The position numbers and the translations under genes are program-made. Below the pieces are notes generated by a model. That model did no database searches. It was not told where the DNA came from and was given only the letters and a program-made list of their open reading frames with translations. From Armatimonadota bacterium (GTDB lineage: Bacteria > Armatimonadota > HRBIN16), in contig BPGT01000001.1 of the NCBI GenBank assembly GCA_026003175.1, forward strand, positions 1,464,839-1,528,838: 64,000 nucleotides of DNA. The letters run 5' to 3'. Below are positions 26,069 to 34,000 of this stretch, piece by piece (within the stretch, counting starts at the first letter, position 1; every line of letters starts with the position of its first letter).

Positions 26069-26950
26069 ATGGCTGTTATTTTGGCGGAGAGCGTTGTGGT
26101 GCGTCAGACGCCTGCGTGGTGGCAGCGCGCGCTGGTAGCTGATGGACAATCGTGGATATGGGTAGGTACACTGATTATCAGCCTCACGCTGGTTTCGATT
26201 CTTGCTTTGCGCTACGCGTACTTCCTCTGGTGGTTACATCGCATTCGCCTTCTGCGTGGACAGGGGCTGATATCTTCTTCGGATCTGCATGTTGGGCAAT
26301 GTGCGTACCTGCAACTGCTGGAAGGCGACGAGGAGAAACGTCTTCGCCGATGGCGTACGATGGTGCGTCATGTTCGCCCCGATGTGGTTGAGGTAGACCT
26401 TCCTGTGCTTGCAGAGGGCATCGAATATTTCGCACCGGGGGCGCGGGTGACGCTTGCAGTGAACGCTATAGACAGCCTGTATGTGATGGAAACCGAGGTG
26501 CTGGGTATTGGCAACGGCGAGCCTCGCACCTTGAATCTGCGCAGGCAACCTCTGTTGCACCGCCTGCAACGACGGCAGTTTGCGCGAGTGGAGGTATTTG
26601 CACCGGCTACGGTGGAAGTGGTCGGTGGAAAAGGCATTGGTCGGTACGCGGGGGTAATGCTGGACATCGGTGGAGGAGGGGCTTGCCTACAGGTACCGGT
26701 TGCTCCTGTTGTTGGCAGCGTGGTGCGTGTAGAGGTTCCCTCGCTGTCTGATGTACTGCCGGAGTCGACGCGCCTGACTGTGGCAGGAGTCTCCGAAACC
26801 ATAGTGGATGGGCACCTGGAGTATCGTCTGCACTGTGCCTTTGCAGACCTGGATGCGGAGCACCTCGAGCGTGTGGCGCGGTTTGTGCTCCAGAAGCAAC
26901 ATCAGTCCGTGTCGAAGCAGAGATGGCAGGTAACGCGGGGCACCGGTTGA
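26069..26950 (+). CDS. Membrane-anchored PilZ domain protein
   Basis: A 293-residue protein with one TM helix at about residues 26-50 (GTLIISLTLVSILALRYAYF), a YcgR-N-like middle region, and a C-terminal PilZ domain for cyclic di-GMP. The PilZ hallmarks are RRQFARVEV and, 25 residues on, DIGGGGACL, which has Gly where the canonical D-x-S-x-x-G has Ser, so affinity may be changed. The ATG at 26069 follows GGAGAGG. It lies three genes downstream of a diguanylate cyclase and 76 bases before a second PilZ gene. Confidence 0.75.
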   Translation: MAVILAESVVVRQTPAWWQRALVADGQSWIWVGTLIISLTLVSILALRYAYFLWWLHRIRLLRGQGLISSSDLHVGQCAYLQLLEGDEEKRLRRWRTMVRHVRPDVVEVDLPVLAEGIEYFAPGARVTLAVNAIDSLYVMETEVLGIGNGEPRTLNLRRQPLLHRLQRRQFARVEVFAPATVEVVGGKGIGRYAGVMLDIGGGGACLQVPVAPVVGSVVRVEVPSLSDVLPESTRLTVAGVSETIVDGHLEYRLHCAFADLDAEHLERVARFVLQKQHQSVSKQRWQVTRGTG

Positions 26951-27026
26951 GGTGTTTCTTCGTGCACGCGCTCGCTTCATCTAAGCTTTGTTGTGTTTTG
27001 TGCCGATAATCACTACAAGCAACATA

Positions 27027-27677
27027 ATGAGCCAGGAGCGATGTTCGGTGTTTCACACGGGCGACCCGGTAGAGATCCACTTCAAGCAGGGAGACGTTCC
27101 CGTCACGCTACGCGGGAAGCTGGTGCAAATGGCTCGTCCGTTGCTGGGCATCCAGATTATGGAACACACGGTGTGTGATGGTTCGGTGAAGCCTGGCACG
27201 TGCGTGCTGGTTGCCATCAGCGGAGGCACGGGAGTGTACACCTCGGAGGCTGTCGTGCAGCGATGTGACGTGGCAGCGGGACAGGTTATTGTGGCGGTAA
27301 GTGGTTCTTTTCGCTACCAGCAGAGACGTCAGCATGAACGCTATCGATGCGATATGCAGGTGCGTTTGCGCGTGGTCGGAGACACAGAGTGGATAAGCGG
27401 AGTGTGCCGCGACATCTCGGCGGGAGGTGCTCGCATCTACCTGTCGCAAGAGTTCGTTTTGCGCTCCAACACATTGGAAGTGGTCTTTATATCGCCTGCG
27501 AGCCAGCAGGCAGTGCGTGCTGTAGCGGAGATCGTGAGAACAAGCAAGCTCGTCAGTGACAGCGGGTGGGAAATCGGTATACGCTTCACCGAAATGAACC
27601 GCATGGAGAAAATCCAGTTCGCGCGCCTTCTGCAGCACTGGGCATCTCTTCAGCAGCGCGAGCCTGTGCAGTCCTGA
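27027..27677 (+). CDS. Cytoplasmic PilZ domain protein
   Basis: A 216-residue YcgR-like protein. The N-terminal half (about 1-95) is a beta-rich flanking domain (GDPVEIHFKQGD..., GTGVYTSEAVVQRCD) and the C-terminal half is a canonical PilZ domain with RRQHERYRCDMQVRLRV and DISAGGARIYL, the residues that contact cyclic di-GMP. It would act as a soluble receptor, for example in flagellar or polysaccharide control. I take the ATG at 27027; a TTG at 26988 is possible. Neither has a clear ribosome site. It is convergent with the next gene, with no gap. Confidence 0.82.
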   Translation: MSQERCSVFHTGDPVEIHFKQGDVPVTLRGKLVQMARPLLGIQIMEHTVCDGSVKPGTCVLVAISGGTGVYTSEAVVQRCDVAAGQVIVAVSGSFRYQQRRQHERYRCDMQVRLRVVGDTEWISGVCRDISAGGARIYLSQEFVLRSNTLEVVFISPASQQAVRAVAEIVRTSKLVSDSGWEIGIRFTEMNRMEKIQFARLLQHWASLQQREPVQS

Positions 27678-28463
27678 CTAACCCTGCGTCAGCTCCGCCA
27701 GCTCCTCTACCAGAACCGTTCCCTCGAACATCAACGTCCCCTCTGCTATCGCTACCCGCTCGATACGAACAGGTGCCTTGATGCCGGAAAGGTCTATTAG
27801 CGGGCGGTTGAGAAACATCTCCGAGAGCAGCTCTCGCACCTTTTCCGGCACGGAAAGCCCTACCACTTTGACCTCAGAAGCCTCGAACCATATCTGTGTG
27901 CCCTCTTTCAGGCGGAGTTGACCGCTTAGCTCGCCCGACAGCTTCACGCCAAGGCGGGTGTGTACATCAATCAATAACCTGATCTCGCCCGCGCGACAGT
28001 GAACGCGTAGATTATCCAGACGAGAGAACACCAGGTTCCATGGCGAGCGAATAGGCGGCAGCAGGTCGCTCAGGTAAGACTGCAGCGCCTCGTCGTCCAG
28101 CACCGCATGGAAAGAGCCTTGCTTCGCCTTGAGAGGGGAACCCTGACGGTACTCCACTTCCTCCAGCTCTACCACCAGTTCCCGCAGGGTGAGCCCCGGC
28201 TGAATCTCCACCCCTTCGCCTACGATGCGTGCTGCCTTCACTTTTCCCTGCAACATGCGTTCGTGCCTCCCCAGAAGAGTGACGCGGTAACGTTTCGCCG
28301 GAGCGATGAGGCGAGGCAGCCGCGCTTCCACGCGCTTCTCCGCCAGTCGGCGCGGGTGGATGCCGCAGCCGCTTGTTACCAGCGCTACAAGTAGACAAAA
28401 CCCAAGCAGGATGTGTTTCTGCTTTCGGACAGTGTTTCCCGCAGAAGCGATGATACAAACCAT
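27678..28463 (-). CDS. DUF2993 (LmeA-like) envelope protein
   Basis: A 261-residue protein with a hydrophobic signal (about 20-32, LLGFCLLVALVTSGCG) that may be a lipoprotein signal, although the lipobox is loose. The rest has the DUF2993/LmeA-like pattern of amphipathic beta strands (RLAEKRVEARLP, VEIQPGLTLRELVVELEEVEY, GTQIWFEASEVKVVGLSVPEKVRELL, IERVAIAEGTLMFEGTV) thought to bind lipid acyl chains. The ATG lies six bases after a TATACT box and has no Shine-Dalgarno sequence, which suggests a leaderless message. Function in this organism is unknown. Confidence 0.7.
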   Translation of the reverse strand: MVCIIASAGNTVRKQKHILLGFCLLVALVTSGCGIHPRRLAEKRVEARLPRLIAPAKRYRVTLLGRHERMLQGKVKAARIVGEGVEIQPGLTLRELVVELEEVEYRQGSPLKAKQGSFHAVLDDEALQSYLSDLLPPIRSPWNLVFSRLDNLRVHCRAGEIRLLIDVHTRLGVKLSGELSGQLRLKEGTQIWFEASEVKVVGLSVPEKVRELLSEMFLNRPLIDLSGIKAPVRIERVAIAEGTLMFEGTVLVEELAELTQG

Positions 28464-28583
28464 GGTATCAGTATACCCAATTCTGGTTACGTGCTCATAT
28501 ATACCTGTCCACTTAGAGGTTTCCAGTTTCTGTTAAGGCATTTGAGAATTTTTAAAAAATTTTCAAGATTTTATCAAAAATAA

Positions 28584-28612
28584 TTGATTTTTTGAATATA
28601 CTCGTGTATAAT
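28584..28612 (+). promoter_or_regulatory. Sigma-70-type promoter for the DUF2089-DUF4097 pair
   Basis: TTGATT (28584-28589), a 17-base spacer and TATAAT (28607-28612), embedded in a very AT-rich stretch (28535-28610) that may act as an UP element. The ribosome site GGAGGTG follows at 28622. Confidence 0.8.
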
Positions 28613-28635
28613 CTAAAGCAGTGGAGGTGATGACA

Positions 28636-29037
28636 ATGTACTCCGTCCCTGCACGGTGCCCGGTATGTAACGGCAGTCTGCAAATCCGGGAAGTAGTGTG
28701 CCAAAGCTGCGGCACGCAGCTACGCGGTACGTTCTCGGCATCTACCTGCCGCTACTGCGGTCTGGATGCGGAGCAGCGGCAATTTCTGGAGGTGTTTTTA
28801 CGTTGTCGTGGTGTGTATAACTGCGTGGAGCGCGAACTGAACATCTCCTACCCGACAGTGAAAGCGCGGCTGGAGTCGCTGTTGCAGGCGTTGGGGCTGT
28901 CGGCGGTTGGTGAAGAGAAGGCTGAAGAGATGGACGTGCAGGAGCGCCGAAAGGCGATCCTGGACGCTCTAGAGCGCGGCGACATCACCGCAGAAGAAGC
29001 GGCGGAAGAGCTGCGCCGGTTGCAGCAGGAGGTGTGA
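28636..29037 (+). CDS. DUF2089 family zinc-ribbon regulator
   Basis: A 133-residue protein. The N-terminus carries a zinc ribbon (CPVC ... CQSC, then CRYC), the middle a helix-turn-helix-like segment (FLRCRGVYNCVERELNISYPTVKARLESLL), and the C-terminus a short SHOCT-like helical pair (RRKAILDALERGDITAEEAAEELRRL). This matches the DUF2089 arrangement. I place the start at ATG 28636, eight bases after GGAGGTG; earlier in-frame GTG/ATG codons overlap that site. It precedes the DUF4097 gene by four bases, a pairing that suggests an envelope-stress regulator with its effector. Confidence 0.8.
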   Translation: MYSVPARCPVCNGSLQIREVVCQSCGTQLRGTFSASTCRYCGLDAEQRQFLEVFLRCRGVYNCVERELNISYPTVKARLESLLQALGLSAVGEEKAEEMDVQERRKAILDALERGDITAEEAAEELRRLQQEV

Positions 29038-29041
29038 ACCT

Positions 29042-30214
29042 ATGAGCGAGGAGCTGCAGAGAATCTTGCGCATGGTGCGCGAGGGCAAGCTGACCCCTGA
29101 ACAGGCACAGATGCTCATCGAGGCGCTGATGGCGAAGCCGGGAGCCGAGAAGACGAAGCGCAGAGGAGAAGACGCCTTCGAAGAAGCGATGGAGCAGCTG
29201 CGCAAAGCGTTTCAAGGCGTGGACTGGAAACGCATCCAGCAGGAGTGGCGACGCATCAGCGAGGAAATCCGCGAGCAGACCCGCCGCGGCTGGGAGGAGG
29301 CTCAACGAGCTTTTCGTGGTATGGGGCGTTGGGATATCGACCTGCGACTGGGCACAGTGCAGGAAGTAGAGTTTGACCAGACAATAGACATCCCTGCGGG
29401 CGCGCGTCTGATTGTGCAGAACGTGCTGGGCGACGTATCTGTGCGGGGGCAAGAGGGTACCGTACAGATGCGCGTGCGCGCCGAGGGGACCATTCGCGCT
29501 GAGGGTCCCGAACAAGCCGAGATAGGTGCTGGCGCATGGGCGCCGGTGATCGAGCAACGCGGTGATGTGGTCTTCGTGCGCGTGGCGCGGGTAGGCAAGT
29601 TCGCCTCTGCCGACGTGGATATTACCGTGCCCACAGGTGTCTCGGTGGAGATCCAGTCCACAGCGGGCGACGTGACGGTGGAGGGCACGCACGCGGCGGT
29701 CAGTGTGGAAAGCGCAAGCGGCGATATCACCGTGCGCGAGGTAACCGACACAGTGCGCCTCATCTCCGCCAGCGGCGATATCGTACTGGAACGAGCCGAC
29801 GCCGACAATATCGACTTGCAAACACAAAGCGGCGACATCCGGTGCGACTCGTGCACCGGCAGGGAGGGACTGCGAGCGCGTACCGCCAGCGGCGATATTG
29901 TGGTGCAGCAGCTGAGCGCAAAACGGGTTTCGCTCACTTCTGCTAGCGGTGATATTCGTCTGGAGTTCAGGGAGCCTTTCGGTGGAGAGGCGTACCTGCA
30001 GACCGCCAGTGGCGACGTGGCAGTAAGCCTGCCACAGGGTTCGCACTGTGCCGTGCGAGTCATCACCACCGATGGGGAGGTGCAGAACCAGCTTGGCATC
30101 GCCCTGACGCGCAACGAACGCGGTGAGTGGGAGGGCACGTTCGGCACAGGTGTGGAGGCTGGCACGTTGGTAGCCCGGACTATTCGAGGCGATGTGATAC
30201 TGCGCGCGGTCTAA
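29042..30214 (+). CDS. DUF4097 family beta-strand repeat protein (LiaX/YvlB-like)
   Basis: A 390-residue protein with an N-terminal SHOCT-like helical module (LQRILRMVREGKLTPEQAQMLIEAL), a charged linker and a long right-handed beta-helix made of DUF4097 repeats in which SASGDI-type turns recur about every 20-25 residues (SASGDITVREV, SASGDIVLERA, TASGDIVVQQL, SASGDIRLEF, TASGDVAVSL). Relatives such as LiaX and YvlB act in envelope-stress sensing. There is no signal peptide. It is co-transcribed with the DUF2089 gene, which ends in a similar helical module. Confidence 0.8.
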   Translation: MSEELQRILRMVREGKLTPEQAQMLIEALMAKPGAEKTKRRGEDAFEEAMEQLRKAFQGVDWKRIQQEWRRISEEIREQTRRGWEEAQRAFRGMGRWDIDLRLGTVQEVEFDQTIDIPAGARLIVQNVLGDVSVRGQEGTVQMRVRAEGTIRAEGPEQAEIGAGAWAPVIEQRGDVVFVRVARVGKFASADVDITVPTGVSVEIQSTAGDVTVEGTHAAVSVESASGDITVREVTDTVRLISASGDIVLERADADNIDLQTQSGDIRCDSCTGREGLRARTASGDIVVQQLSAKRVSLTSASGDIRLEFREPFGGEAYLQTASGDVAVSLPQGSHCAVRVITTDGEVQNQLGIALTRNERGEWEGTFGTGVEAGTLVARTIRGDVILRAV

Positions 30215-30255
30215 GCCTTTATCGCAACAGAACAACAACATACCCCCTGACCTTA

Positions 30256-30284
30256 GACGCTGGAAACACCCAGCGTCTTTTTTT
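30256..30284 (+). terminator. Intrinsic terminator after the DUF4097 gene
   Basis: An 8-bp perfect stem GACGCTGG (30256-30263) / CCAGCGTC (30270-30277) followed by seven T. Confidence 0.9.
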
Positions 30285-30292
30285 CATCATGG

Positions 30293-30322
30293 TTGACAGC
30301 ACCGCACCCAGCGTGTTATCTT
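30293..30322 (+). promoter_or_regulatory. Probable promoter of the zinc-ribbon/L7-L12-like gene
   Basis: Consensus TTGACA (30293-30298), an 18-base spacer and TATCTT (30317-30322), 34 bases before the ATG at 30356. Confidence 0.6.
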
Positions 30323-30355
30323 AAACACGGATAATCCGTATAAGGGGGTCTTGCC

Positions 30356-31111
30356 ATGGCACAGCCGACCCGCGCTGAAGTGATTGAGGCGGAGTTGCAA
30401 CGCATTATCCCCATTGTTATCGTGGGGATAGTGGTGCTTGCGTTCGGGTTGTTTTTGCTATACCTGTCTACCATTGCCGCGTGGATGCCGTTTATTATCG
30501 GGGTGATTGTCACTCTGGCTGGCGTGGGCATTGCGGGATACGGCGGGTGGCAGTATATGCAGTTGAATAACCTGCCTACCTACAGGGCGATATGCCCTTA
30601 CTGCGAGCAGCCGACGTTATTCCTCGCTCCCCCGACGGAGGATTACTCCTGTGAACACTGCCATCGGATAGTAGCCATCGAGGGAGGTCAGGTAGTACCT
30701 CCGCTGGTACTGGTATGTCGACATTGTGGTACGCCGCAGAAGGTGTCGCCCCGTGCAAAGATGTTCATCTGCGACAACTGTAACGGGCAGAACGACCTCA
30801 AGCCCGCCAGACCCGGTGTGGCGGCGGCTCCTGTGGGGGCAGCGGAAGAGAGTCTTGAGTATACCACTTACGACCTTGTGCTGGTGGACGCCGGGCACAA
30901 CACAGAGGAAGTACTGGAGATACTCTGTACCATTCTGGCTGCGCCTCGCGACCACTGTCGAGGCATTCTCAAGGACCTGCCGATGGTGATTCTGGTAGAC
31001 CTGCCCCGGCGCAAGGCGGATTCCTATCGCCGGATGCTGCGCGAAGCGGGTGCCACTGCTGAGGTGCATCCTACCGGACAGTATCGCCCGCCCGCAAAGC
31101 AGGGTATTTAA
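30356..31111 (+). CDS. Membrane protein with zinc ribbons and a ribosomal L7/L12 C-terminal-like domain
   Basis: A 251-residue protein. Two TM helices (about 18-40 and 44-65) are followed by two four-Cys zinc ribbons (CPYC...CEHC and CRHC...CDNC, about residues 80-145) and a C-terminal alpha/beta domain, YDLVLVDAGHNTEEVLEILCTIL ... GILKDLPMVILVDLPRRKADSYRRMLREAGATAEV. That order matches the L7/L12 C-terminal fold (lysine-rich helix partly lost; the loop after ILKD is shortened). It is not the ribosomal stalk protein. The ATG follows AAGGGGGTC. It stands alone between two terminators. Confidence 0.7.
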   Translation: MAQPTRAEVIEAELQRIIPIVIVGIVVLAFGLFLLYLSTIAAWMPFIIGVIVTLAGVGIAGYGGWQYMQLNNLPTYRAICPYCEQPTLFLAPPTEDYSCEHCHRIVAIEGGQVVPPLVLVCRHCGTPQKVSPRAKMFICDNCNGQNDLKPARPGVAAAPVGAAEESLEYTTYDLVLVDAGHNTEEVLEILCTILAAPRDHCRGILKDLPMVILVDLPRRKADSYRRMLREAGATAEVHPTGQYRPPAKQGI

Positions 31112-31119
31112 CAAAAAAG

Positions 31120-31140
31120 CCCCCCTTCTATAAAGGGGGG
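31120..31140. terminator. Bidirectional intrinsic terminator
   Basis: Stem CCCCCCTT (31120-31127) / AAGGGGGG (31133-31140). On the minus strand the hairpin is followed by CTTTTTT, so it ends the prepilin transcript; it also closes the plus-strand gene before it. Confidence 0.85.
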
Positions 31141-31183
31141 TATCGCATTTCAACGCACTATATGCAGGAGGAACTCGTAAGAC

Positions 31184-31933
31184 TTAATCGCGGGTGAAGT
31201 GAGCGTCGCTCATCTGCGTCTGGCTCATGGGCTTCACGTGACCATCGCAGAAGACGATGTTCGCGAACCCGCGATGTTTTACCACCTGATTGCTGGCGTC
31301 TACATCCTTGCGGTTGTCGATGTGACGGAAATCCACCGTGGGGTTACCCCACCACATGGATGGCGGGTCAATGTAAGGTGTTTCCCACATTGTGCCGTCG
31401 CCGCCGTACCAGGGCACATTGTAGAAACCGCTATCGGCGAACATTACCTTTTCCGCAGGACGCGACAGCGCGGATTCGGACGCAGGGTTGCGCAGGTTGG
31501 GCCAGGTGCTCCAGTCGAAGGTGACGTAGATATCCGAGCCGATGTAGCCCCAGTTATAGCCGTAACCGTTGCCATCGCCGAAACGGGTACGCCCACCCCA
31601 GCTGGGACAACGCTGAATCTGCCCGTTTTTCATGTAGGGATAGAGCAGGCTCTGCGTTTTATCCCACACATTCGTCTGCGTTTCCTTGCCGAACCAGCAC
31701 TGCCTCAGAGAACCGCTGTAGGCGTACTGAGCGATTGGGTAGGTTTCATCGTAATCCTGAAGGTACATCAGCGTTGCCAGTCCCAGCTGCTTCAGGTTGC
31801 TCTGGCAGCTTGCCTGGCGGGCTTTCTCGCGCGCCTGCGCGAAGACGGGGAAGAGAATGGCTGCCAGTATCGCGATAATCGCGATAACTACCAGCAGCTC
31901 GATGAGCGTGAAAGCGTTACGTTGACGGGACAT
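31184..31933 (-). CDS. DUF1559-type prepilin (type II/IV pilin-like)
   Basis: A 249-residue pseudopilin-like protein. The prepilin peptidase site and hydrophobic helix open the protein: [16 protein letters not shown]... with Ala rather than Gly before the Phe, then [26 protein letters not shown]. The globular part is Tyr/Trp/Gly-rich and the C-terminus has the FCDGHVKPM motif (H-x-G-D-G-type end of DUF1559 proteins). The ATG at 31933 lies behind AAGGAGG. The leader is a cobalamin riboswitch with a terminator (see 32015-32303), and the gene is followed by an intrinsic terminator, so it is a single-gene unit. Confidence 0.9.
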   Translation of the reverse strand: MSRQRNAFTLIELLVVIAIIAILAAILFPVFAQAREKARQASCQSNLKQLGLATLMYLQDYDETYPIAQYAYSGSLRQCWFGKETQTNVWDKTQSLLYPYMKNGQIQRCPSWGGRTRFGDGNGYGYNWGYIGSDIYVTFDWSTWPNLRNPASESALSRPAEKVMFADSGFYNVPWYGGDGTMWETPYIDPPSMWWGNPTVDFRHIDNRKDVDASNQVVKHRGFANIVFCDGHVKPMSQTQMSDAHFTRD

Positions 31934-32014
31934 GTTTCCCTCCTTACCAAAAAATTCACCGCTCACGACGCGCGGAGGGAGACGTCGGAAGCGGTGTGTG
32001 CTTTCGGCGCGTTA

Positions 32015-32046
32015 ACAAAAAACCTGATGCCCTTCCGCACCAGGTT
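32015..32046 (-). terminator. Riboswitch expression-platform terminator
   Basis: On the minus strand AACCTGGTGC, loop GGAAGG, GCATCAGGTT (one G-T wobble in a 10-bp stem) followed by six T. It lies directly after the cobalamin aptamer and about 80 bases before the prepilin start. Confidence 0.88.
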
Positions 32047-32049
32047 GGT

Positions 32050-32262
32050 TGAAACGCGCCCGATTCACCTTCGGGTCACGTCCCCCCTCCCTCCGCGAAG
32101 GGGTGCCCTGCGAATGTGCAGGGCGTGACCAGCCGTCGCCGGGCATTCGGGCTCGCCTCCCAATGGGAGACACACCGCAGCGGGCCTGCGCCGGATTCTC
32201 ACCGGACTTCCCCCGATATTTCAGCCTCAATGCGATTGAGGCGCAGACGGCTTACCCTTATG
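32050..32262 (-). promoter_or_regulatory. Cobalamin (B12) riboswitch aptamer
   Basis: Read on the minus strand, the leader contains the conserved cobalamin core: GGGGGAAGTCCGGTGAGAAT at about 32195-32214 (the GGGAA-N3-GGTG-A-CC pattern) followed by CGGCGCAGGCCCGCTGCGG (the CCCGC box), then GCGAGCCCGAATGCCCGGCGAC with the A/GGC pieces of the second half and a long TCACG...CGTGA hairpin. These are the RF00174 landmarks in the right order. A terminator follows. It should switch expression of the downstream prepilin gene off when adenosyl- or other cobalamin is bound. Confidence 0.85.
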
Positions 32263-32274
32263 TGATTTGGCAAT

Positions 32275-32303
32275 ACTATATCACAGCCGCGCGGGGCTGT
32301 CAA
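32275..32303 (-). promoter_or_regulatory. Strong sigma-70-type promoter of the riboswitch-prepilin transcript
   Basis: On the minus strand a consensus TTGACA (32298-32303), a 17-base spacer and TATAGT (32275-32280), ideally placed for a transcript that begins just before the aptamer. Confidence 0.88.
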
Positions 32304-32406
32304 GCGTTTTCGCAGCGACTTTGGAGATTTTTTGTACCCAGCGAGGAAAACTGCTTGCACCGAGGCGAAACATGAGAGGGAGTAAGGGGTAGTAGGTAGT
32401 GTTGAG

Positions 32407-33420
32407 ATGAGCTTTCCACTGGCAGCAGAAGCGTTGGAGCGTGTCGAGAAGACCCTGCGCGTTCCGAACAGCCCAATGTATCGCGAGAGGCTGTCCGGGG
32501 CAAGCCTGCCGTACGCTACCCTGTGGCCGCTCAGCATGTATCACTGCGCCCTGATTACGGCGGTGGAGTATGACCCCAAACGCTACTTACGCGCGCTGAA
32601 GCGGCTACAGCAGACCCTGCTTGCCTACTGGGATGACAGGCATCAACCGCCGGGCTTCGACGCCTACCCAAAGGGCAACGATAAGTACTACGACGATAAC
32701 GCCTGGATGGCGTTGAACTACCTGCGATTGTATATCTTGACGCGCGAGAGGGAATGGCTGTGCTGGGCGCAGGATGTGCACCGCTTCGTATGGAGCGGCT
32801 GGGATGAGCAACTGGGCGGTGGTATCTACTGGCATCAGAGCCGAAAAAGCAAAAACACCTGCTCTAACGCACCTGCGCTGGTATCTGCTTTATGGCTCTA
32901 TTCGCTCACACGTGCTGAGGAGTACCTGGGGCAAGCAAAGCGAATACATACGTGGCTAAGCGCGCATCTCCAGGACCCGGAAGACGGGTTGTTCTGGGAC
33001 AACGTTCAGATGGATGGGCGAGTAGACCGCACCAAGTTCGCTTACAACAGCGCACTGGTGATTCAGGCGAACCTGTGGTGGTACCGAATCACCCGGCGCG
33101 AAGAGTACCTTCGCGAGGCGATTCGTCTGGCGCGCGCGTCAGAGAGGATGTGGTTCGGCTGGCGTAGCAGAGCGTTAGAAGGTTACGCACCTTTCGTGGT
33201 CAAGCTATGTGAGGCGTATCGGCAGCTGGCAGAGGTCACCGGAGATAGCCGGTGGGCAGTGCTGATAGAGCGCACGGCGAAGTTCGTGAAAACACTTCGC
33301 TCACCGGAAGGAGACTATCCCGACGACTGGTACGCGGAAGGAAAGCGGGAGCCGGTTACCAGCTTGATGGCGCTTGCCTCGGCTGCCTGTTTATTCGGGC
33401 TGGCAGCTGCTTCAACATGA
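32407..33420 (+). CDS. Glycoside hydrolase family 76-like protein
   Basis: A 337-residue alpha/alpha-barrel enzyme without a signal peptide. YYDDNAWMALNYLRLY carries the Asp-Asp pair characteristic of GH76 (alpha-1,6-mannanase) active sites, and GGGIYWHQSRKSKNTCSNAP and KFAYNSALVIQANLWWYRIT are further family-like blocks. Repeated helix pairs with Trp/Tyr continue to the C-terminus. As there is no export signal it may act on an intracellular oligosaccharide. No strong ribosome site precedes the ATG (GTTGAG only). It is divergent from the riboswitch. Confidence 0.75.
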   Translation: MSFPLAAEALERVEKTLRVPNSPMYRERLSGASLPYATLWPLSMYHCALITAVEYDPKRYLRALKRLQQTLLAYWDDRHQPPGFDAYPKGNDKYYDDNAWMALNYLRLYILTREREWLCWAQDVHRFVWSGWDEQLGGGIYWHQSRKSKNTCSNAPALVSALWLYSLTRAEEYLGQAKRIHTWLSAHLQDPEDGLFWDNVQMDGRVDRTKFAYNSALVIQANLWWYRITRREEYLREAIRLARASERMWFGWRSRALEGYAPFVVKLCEAYRQLAEVTGDSRWAVLIERTAKFVKTLRSPEGDYPDDWYAEGKREPVTSLMALASAACLFGLAAAST

Positions 33421-33485
33421 GCGGCATACCTCTCAAAAAACGGGTACAATATAGTGTGCTATCACGTTCATGGAGGCTTCATACC

Positions 33486-33728
33486 GTGTGGAAGTTTCTT
33501 AACAGTTTCACCGGTCTGGCGGTACTGCTGTTCATCATCGGTGCAGTGGGTTTGGTATACGGAGCAGATGCCATCCGCGATCCGGGGCAGCCGCACGACC
33601 CTCTGCTACCCTGGTTGTATTTTGGGGCTGCGGTGCTGATGATTGTGAACGCCATTCTCTCTGTGTGCCACTACGAACAGAAAATGAAGGAGCAATCATC
33701 CCGAAAGAAGGAGGAAGCCCGCAAATGA
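33486..33728 (+). CDS. Small two-TM membrane protein
   Basis: An 80-residue protein with two hydrophobic helices (about 7-29 and 43-62) and a charged C-terminal tail (KMKEQSSRKKEEARK). I do not recognise a family. The GTG start at 33486 lies 11 bases after GGAGG. Its TGA overlaps the ATG of the next gene by four bases (ATGA), so both are translated from one message. The pair leads into the polysaccharide export gene. Confidence 0.7.
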   Translation: MWKFLNSFTGLAVLLFIIGAVGLVYGADAIRDPGQPHDPLLPWLYFGAAVLMIVNAILSVCHYEQKMKEQSSRKKEEARK

Positions 33729-33994
33729 ATGCGGTCGTATGTGTAGAGTGCGGTAAGCCGCTGGAGAAAATCCCTGTCTGGTTGGCTAGTGTCAAGGTCA
33801 AGTTCACGTGCGAAGAATGCCGCACCAAGCATCGCACCCCGATAGTGATTGTAGAAGACCTGCCTCCTCTACCCGAGGAGCCCCCCGAGGATATAGACAT
33901 CATCGAGCGCGAGGAAGGGCTGGAAACCACCTCGCTGGAGGAGCTGGCTCAGGAAGAGGAAAAAGGGCTGGACGAAGAGGAAGAAGAGGTGTAA
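33725..33994 (+). CDS. Small zinc-ribbon protein with acidic tail
   Basis: An 89-residue protein. Four Cys in two CxxC knuckles (CVEC at 6-9; CEEC near 29-32) form a zinc ribbon, and the C-terminal half is strongly acidic (PEEPPEDIDIIEREEG ..., EEEKGLDEEEEEV). The function is unknown. It is coupled to the two-TM gene by a four-base overlap and ends six bases before the polysaccharide export gene, so it sits within that operon. Confidence 0.7.
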   Translation: MNAVVCVECGKPLEKIPVWLASVKVKFTCEECRTKHRTPIVIVEDLPPLPEEPPEDIDIIEREEGLETTSLEELAQEEEKGLDEEEEEV

Positions 33995-34000
33995 CTGAGG

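Noticed and set aside
28985-30241. 418-codon minus-strand frame opposite the DUF4097 gene
   Set aside because: The plus-strand SASGDI repeats, promoter and terminator define the real gene; the antisense frame mirrors the repeats.
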